Assembly (NCBI GenBank): GCA_013339895.1
Contig: JABACO010000115.1
Coordinates: forward strand, 1-64,000
From: Ephydatia muelleri
Lineage: Eukaryota; Porifera; Demospongiae; Spongillida; Spongillidae
DNA length: 64,000 bases
Direction: 5' to 3'
The notes beneath the pieces are model-generated. The model ran no database searches and had not been told where the DNA came from. It worked only from the letters and a program-made list of their open reading frames with translations. Of this stretch, positions 58,301-64,000 are shown one piece after another; within the stretch, counting starts at the first letter, position 1, and the number at the start of each line of letters is the position of its first letter. The translations under genes were made by a program, and so were the position numbers.

Positions 58301-61300
58301 ACAATTGTGTCCATTGAAGCCTGGTGCACATGTACAATTGGTATAGGTACCATATCCATCATAACAGGTGCCTCCATTTAGACATGTGGTTGGGGTACAG
58401 TAGTTGATGTCATTGGAACAATTGTGTCCATTGAAGCCTGGTGCACATGTACAATTGGTATAGGTACCATATCCATCATAACAGGTGCCTCCATTTAGAC
58501 AGGTGGTTGGGGTACAGTAGTTGATGTCATTGGAGCAGGTTGGTTCATTGAAGCCTGGTGCACATGTACAATTGGTATAGGTACCATATCCATCATAACA
58601 GGTGCCTCCATTTAGACAGGTGGTTGGGGTACAATAGTTGATGTCATTGGAGCAGGTTGTTCCATTGAAGCCTGGTGCACATGTACAATTGGTATAGGTA
58701 CCATATCCATCATAACAGGTGCCTCCATTTAGACATGTGGTTGGGGTACAGTAGTTGATGTCATTGGAGCAGGTTGGTCCATTGAAGCCTGGTGCACATG
58801 TACAATTGGTGTAGGTACCATATCCATCATTGCAGGTGCCTCCATTTAGACATGTGGTTGGGGTACAGTAGTTGATGTCATTGGAACAATTGTGTCCATT
58901 GAAGCCTGGTGCACATGTACAATTGGTATAGGTACCATATCCATCATAACAGGTGCCTCCATTTAGACATGTGGTTGGGGTACAGTAGTTGATGTCATTG
59001 GAACAATTGTGTCCATTGAAGCCTGGTGCACATGTACAATTGGTATAGGTACCATATCCATCATAACAGGTGCCTCCATTTAGACAGGTGGTTGGGGTAC
59101 AATAGTTGATGTCATTGGAGCAGGTTGTTCCATTGAAGCCTGGTGCACATGTACAATTGGTATAGGTACCATATCCATCATAACAGGTGCCTCCATTTAG
59201 ACATGTGGTTGGGGTACAGTAGTTGATGTCATTGGAGCAGGTTGGTCCATTGAAGCCTGGTGCACATGTACAATTGGTGTAGGTACCATATCCATCATAA
59301 CAGGTGCCTCCATTTAGACATGTGGTTGGGGTACAGTAGTTGATGTCATTGGAGCAGGTTGGTCCATTGAAGCCTGGTGCACATGTACAATTGGTATAAG
59401 TACCATATCCATCATAACAGGTGCCTCCATTTAGACATGTGGTTGGGGTACAGTAGTTGATGTCATTGGAACAATTGTGTCCATTGAAGCCTGGTGCACA
59501 TGTACAATTGGTATAGGTACCATATCCATCATAACAGGTGCCTCCATTTAGACATGTGGTTGGGGTACAGAATGGAAGATCAGTGGTACAATTACTACCA
59601 GCAAAGCCCACAGCACAACTACAGCTTGTAAGTGGACCTAATCCTTCAACACAGGTGCCTCCATTTAGACAGGTGATTGGGGTACAGAATGGAAGATCAG
59701 TGGTACAATTACTACCAGCAAAGCCCACAGCACAACTACAGCTTGTAAGTGGACCTAATCCTTCAAAACAGGTGCCTCCATTTAAACATGTGGTTGGGGT
59801 ACAGTAGTTGATGTCATTGGAGCAGGTTGGTCCATTGAAGCCTGGTGCACATGTGCAATTGGTGTAGATATCATATTCATCATAACAGGTGCCTCCATTT
59901 AGACATGTGGTTGGGGTGCAGTAGTTCATGTCATTGGAGCAGGTTGGTCCATTGAAGCCTGGTGCACATGTACATGTTGTATTGGAGTTTCCAATGTATT
60001 TACATGTTCCTCCATTGTAGCAAGGGTTAGCTTGGCATACATCTGGCAGATAGGAAATAGTATTCATCTTTCAATGAACATGAAATGAGATAGACTCACC
60101 AATTATTGTAACATCAACATTGTTTGCCCCCACAATGAAAAATGGAGGCACCACACTCTGCAGGTGAAAAGTAAATAATGCCACAGCAGCACTTTGGGCT
60201 TTGTAGAAAATATGATCCATGACAGTATAGTCACTTGCATTTAAAATTGTGTGGGTGTACACATAAAAATTATGAGAGGCAAATCCAAAGAAGTCAGATG
60301 CAACTGCTGTACTGGGGTTACTAGTAATGATGAGAAGAATTGTTGTGCCTAACTGAACTGCACTCGGGTTAATATAGAGAATGAAGCTGAATAATATTGT
60401 TCCAGCTGGGGCAGAATTTAGAAACATTGAATGGTACATGGTGGCATTGAAGATGGCTGTATAATCACTTGGTACTGAAATGTAAATAGCGACAACAAGA
60501 AAATGACAACATCTCTGTGACTTGTTCTAAGCTTGCACTCACATGAAAGGCACACTCTAGTTGTGTAGTTTCCATAGTAGTAAGATGGACAGGAAGTTAC
60601 ACAGGTGGTCCCATTTAAGTACTGAGGTTCAGCACATCCTATAGGAGAGGCTGTCAGTTATGCAATATCTTAGCAGTATGTAGTTTACCTTCTGGTATGA
60701 TAGAGGTGTTTAGGGTAGCATAGAAAGTACTGACCCCAGCAGAGTTCTGAACCACAACTGCATAGCTGCATAAATGAGAGTAGCAAACTGACTAGTGGTC
60801 CATGCACTACAGTATCACTAATGCATAAATTCAAGTTGTGTTGGTCTGAACATTCAAATCATATGCTGGACGGTCAAAAATCTTCTGCTAAAGTTTTAAA
60901 TTGAATCTCAATTAGTATTGAAAGTGAAAATACTTGGCACATGGTGAGCTATTCAATACATTTACAACCTCTGGAGTCTGGAGTGCATTAGATGTTTTCA
61001 CAATGCACTCGTTGCATAGTTGCACATTATTAATAAGCAGACAGACGCTGATAGTACATCCATCTCCCTCTCTCACAATTATTTGCTCAGGAAAATGGTG
61101 CACTGATCCAATTGATTGTATCAATTTTGTCTTAACACAAATTCCTTGCAGTGGATGCACATGGACACAGGCTCAATCCACAAACAGATAAATCAGATCT
61201 TTGTAATTTGATATTCCATTCACGTGCATATACAAATTATTATAATATAATTATAGGTACTCACAGGAAGACAATAGGTCCACTCCCTGCAGCTGGGGCA

Positions 61301-61540
61301 GTCCATGTCAAGGAGACACTGTTCTTCACACTGTTGCTGGTATGTGTGACTGCACTCTACACAACAGATAGTCATGAATAGACTGTCTGTATTCATTTGT
61401 TGTTCTTACCTCTGGAGGGGAGCACTGACTGAGCTGCTGTGATCCATCCCCACCCACTGAGAACTTCCCTAGTGGAGTATCACTGACAGAGCTTCTAGCT
61501 TGGAGCAGGAACCCTCTGAAGTTGCCTCCACGTAGGATGA
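55333..61540 (-). CDS. Gene C: Reeler-EGF transmembrane protein, 35 EGF repeats (5' end outside the window)
   Basis: Exons 2-8 are present: 61540-61410, 61356-61265, 60765-60689, 60638-60543, 60474-60100, 60042-55951, 55730-55333. They match gene B in order, phase and mostly in length (131, 92, 77, 96, 375, EGF array, 398 bp). Reeler (RGGNFRGFLLQARSS) is followed by the Cys-rich exon, the unrecognised domain, 35 EGF repeats, a membrane helix (SGLFIGISLGLTLLISVCLV) and a tail ending SSASVEIG. The first exon (signal peptide and Reeler start) should lie about 200-450 bp beyond 64000, judged from gene B. Unlike gene B, the whole array is open, so this copy looks functional. The tail differs from that of gene B at roughly a dozen of 130 positions and keeps SVYLHPMYVLKDG and the acidic block. 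Confidence 0.9.
55951..60042 (-). repeat. 35-unit EGF-like array of gene C
   Basis: One 4,092-bp exon, 34.97 units of 117 bp. Mostly type 1 units (CLNGGTCYDGYGTYTNCTC); units two to four from the N-terminal side include type 2 (GLGPLTSCSCAVGFAG) as in gene A. The last unit is variant (CLNGSICVEDYGISTFCVC) and leads to the membrane exon. Confidence 0.95.
60766..61264. other. Intron 3 of gene C
   Basis: About 500 bp, AT-rich. It is unlike the much shorter intron at the same place in gene B (40706-40834), so one of them has gained or lost sequence. The open frames here are not convincing. Confidence 0.6.
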
Positions 61541-62808
61541 CTGTACGCAATACGTTATGTCAAGCAATGCACTGAACTGTACTAAACATCCAGTCTAGGT
61601 AATGCATTTCATGTATGGAAAATTTATGATTGATTGTGCGTGCCTCAGTGTACATAATTGAGCACGTGATGCCAATAATAATTGGGGCGGATCCTCACAC
61701 CCTACCCCTCATACAGCAATTAAAGTGACGTGTATACGCATGTACTTTTTTTTTTCTTCTTTTTTTTGTGATGAGAAGGGATGTAATAGAAATGGACCTG
61801 TAATATTAAACACGACATCGTACCTTCATGTAACGGAACATCTCGATTTAACAAACAACTCTGAGGCAATCGGGTGTACCACCTTCTAGAGCCTTCCAAT
61901 ATTGATCGACTTATTTCTGAATGTAGTACATTGCTGCATCCGCTTGCCAAATTATTTTTACTTAATCTTCATCGGTTTATGACCCTATTGAAATCGGGTT
62001 CTCTTACGCTACTAGTTGATCCAGTTGAATGTTTGAAACAAATGCCGATATACCTCACCAATGTAAAAAGTATACCTAGACAACATTATAAGTTTGAAGT
62101 ACAATGTTGTCTCGTACCCAGACCCACACCGCAGCTGCAGATGGATTACATCACCGCTACGCGAGTGTCCTCCTGTACACATTTCTGTCCAGTTGCGCCG
62201 GAATGTTGTAGCGACCAATCAGATTTGAGGTAGGGTAATGTGAGGTATGGTCGACAGTAGGGAGTGTTCGGCAACCGCACTTTCAACACAATACAGAGCC
62301 TCAAAGAAGACATTTCAATATTTCAAAACAGGCCAAAAACCATCCTTCTGGGTTGTCTTAGGACGCAGTAAGTATAGTTTAAAGCAACTACGTTCCCTTT
62401 AAATAATAACAATAATATAGCTAACCAATGTAAAAAGTAGGACAACATTAAGTTTGAAGTTAAGCCTACTATAATGCGTATAGTTATACCCTGTAACTCG
62501 CACCAGTATAGAATATGTGCTTATACATTAAAACTGTTATAAATCAGCTGTTTCACTCTAAGGCTTTGAAGGTGACTATATTACTTCCGTAGCTCGAGAG
62601 TTGCATGAATGTTAACATTGCACTACGCGCTTTCACAGATTCTTCCCACCCAGCGCACTATGTCGAGGCAAATAAAATTGTCTGCTTTGTCTTAGCCAAC
62701 ATTTTATACTGATGCACAACGGTGATTGGTTCGAAGGGGAGATGCAACAGTTTGACTGAGCCGTACCCATACACAGTATCACACACAGCAAAAAAGAACA
62801 AAAAAAAA
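61541..62808. other. Intron 1 of gene C, left part, with transposon remnant
   Basis: Copy of 41111-41672, then the left end of the GTCTCGTACCC-ended element (62109-62400), then sequence matching 44488-44830. The interior and right end of that element are deleted here. A short repeat of the flank (ACCAATGTAAAAAGTA) marks the scar at about 62420-62460. Confidence 0.7.
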
Positions 62809-62809
62809 C

Positions 62810-63676
62810 CAGGGGGGGGGCAAGAAAATCTGTACGGACCCCATCATCCAATATTGTAGAGTTTAAAATGAAGATTAAGAATCTGTTTTCAAAATTAAAA
62901 TCGGACTTTAAAGAAAAAAGATATGATGGATTGAAAAAGGGGGCGTAGGGGGTGGTACCCCCTGCTAAAATTGAATTTAAAAATATTTAAAGCGAATTCA
63001 TGTGTTTTTTTATCTTTCTTCTTTCACTTCAAATTCACGCGGGAGTTGCATGAATCTATTTCTCTCAGCAAAAGAATTTCACTGATATCACACACGCAAT
63101 CGCTAGACACTCACAAACTCGGCAGCAAACGATTTTAACATTTAACCCCTTAGTGGCAGCTTTAATAATTAACCAATGATGAACGTCGTACTTGAATATG
63201 GATTGTGATAGGTGTGGCAAGCGCTATTCGTTAACGTGCAACGGCATTATGATGCAAAAGGGAATTTACCGCAGCGGTTAACCAGCATCAAATGCAGGAA
63301 TCGGAGCCCCCTGCAGATAAAAGGCAGCGACTCCTGTGCACGAGCGCAGCAAGTGCGGCTTGTAGTACAACTACAGGGATACCCGTTGGCGTTGCACTGC
63401 ATGAATCCATTGCCATAGCGTGCGTCCCTAGTGTATCAGATCAAAACCAGTTGTTGCCTAAGCCGTTATGTCTGGGGTATTTGCCTGATGTACCTGCACC
63501 GTTCGTTCACAACTGGGCATTTGCAGCTCATGGAGTGCAGAATTTATGTATTCATTGTTATTTCAGTGCTAATTGTGGTTACGCGTGAGTGAGAAAGGGG
63601 CGTAGGGGGGTGGTGGTACCCTCATTAAGAAATCTGATGATGGGTGTTTAAGAAATATTTTTTGCCCCCCCCCTCG
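62810..63676. mobile_element. 867-bp insertion with poly-G/poly-C ends, absent from the paralogous locus
   Basis: Inserted in an A-rich run that is continuous in the other copy (44820-44846). Ends are AGGGGGGGGGCAAGAAAATC and GCCCCCCCCCCTCG, partly inverted. The interior has a possible Cys2-type finger start (MDCDRCGKRYSLTC at 63199) in a short frame and an unrecognised 98-codon frame at 63292-63588. It is probably a non-autonomous transposon; the family is unknown. Confidence 0.6.
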
Positions 63677-64000
63677 AAAAAAAACAAAAAAAAAAACGCT
63701 TCGATCAATGTAACTTACATACCTGGTACATGATGTCCGACATTTTGTACCAGATATGTAAGCTGGAAATCAATTGGGAATTTAGCATTGCGTTTATTGC
63801 TGTGCTAGAGCGCCCCCTGCATACACATCAGTACAAAGCTTAAGCTACACGTATCGAGAAGAAATCATGCATGCATTGCATTCATATTTAGCGCAGACGC
63901 AATGCCGTCCCGCTCATGCCGCGGGGTTTTTCAAGCATCGCATCTGGAGGTATCGATCGTGAATACTGACTGAACAGTGCATGCATGTACATATTCAGTG
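63677..64000. other. Intron 1 of gene C, right part
   Basis: Matches 44847-44866 joined to 46047-46321, without the 1,180-bp element that interrupts the other copy. No coding sequence. Confidence 0.8.

Larger units (their letters stand above)
53508..64000. repeat. Segmental duplication, copy 2
   Basis: Same orientation as 23090-46321. It starts at about 53508 (AAATAAATGATTGACCATGA shared) and runs past the window edge. It lacks the counterpart of about 23405-25070 (CLPTM1L exons 4-7) and has a shorter EGF array. The counterpart of 42031-44487 is reduced to the 290 bp at 62109-62400. Confidence 0.92.

Overview
The window looks like a metazoan nuclear contig, most likely from a demosponge (Amphimedon-like). 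This is inferred from AT-rich DNA, very short introns (one of 58 bp), Reeler/EGF cell-surface genes, a complete CLPTM1L orthologue and dense DNA transposons. The species is not proven. Nothing bacterial, no rRNA or tRNA gene and no CRISPR array was seen.

Layout. 1-1033: open segments of an unrecognised minus-strand gene. 1039-6148: a young Ty3/gypsy-type LTR fossil whose integrase lies upstream of reverse transcriptase (Gmr1-like order), with 5-bp target duplications. 7405-16876: gene A, minus strand, signal peptide + Reeler + Cys-rich exon + unknown domain + 19 EGF repeats + Ig domain; one of its introns holds a nested pile of transposons (foldback element, hAT, short LTR fossil, two TTAA-flanked hairpin elements). 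18660-19900: broken LINE 3' end. 20365-25807: complete 16-exon CLPTM1L gene. 26396-46753: gene B, same head as gene A, then about 111 EGF repeats in one 13-kb exon, a transmembrane helix and a cytoplasmic tail. 48415-49551: transposon with 5-bp target duplications. 51470-53073: a TPPP/p25-alpha gene whose first exon is split by a terminal-inverted-repeat element carrying RecQ-helicase sequence. 53722-54748: broken partial copy of CLPTM1L. 55333-64000+: gene C, a third paralogue with about 35 EGF repeats, whose first exon lies beyond the right edge.

Genes B and C and their flanks are a segmental duplication (23.1-46.3 kb versus 53.5-64.0 kb). Each copy serves as an empty-site control for insertions in the other. 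Several insertions are thereby defined to the base, including a 56-bp perfect hairpin with a 9-bp target duplication.

The two most notable things are (1) a transposon family with GTCTCGTACCCAGACCC ends that twice carries the same first exon of a RecQ-like helicase, once also with a Cys-rich ORF, and (2) the Reeler-EGF receptor cluster, whose EGF arrays grow in 8-, 12- and 16-unit blocks. Coordinates of splice sites were read by eye from reading frame and GT/AG signals; no database search was possible.
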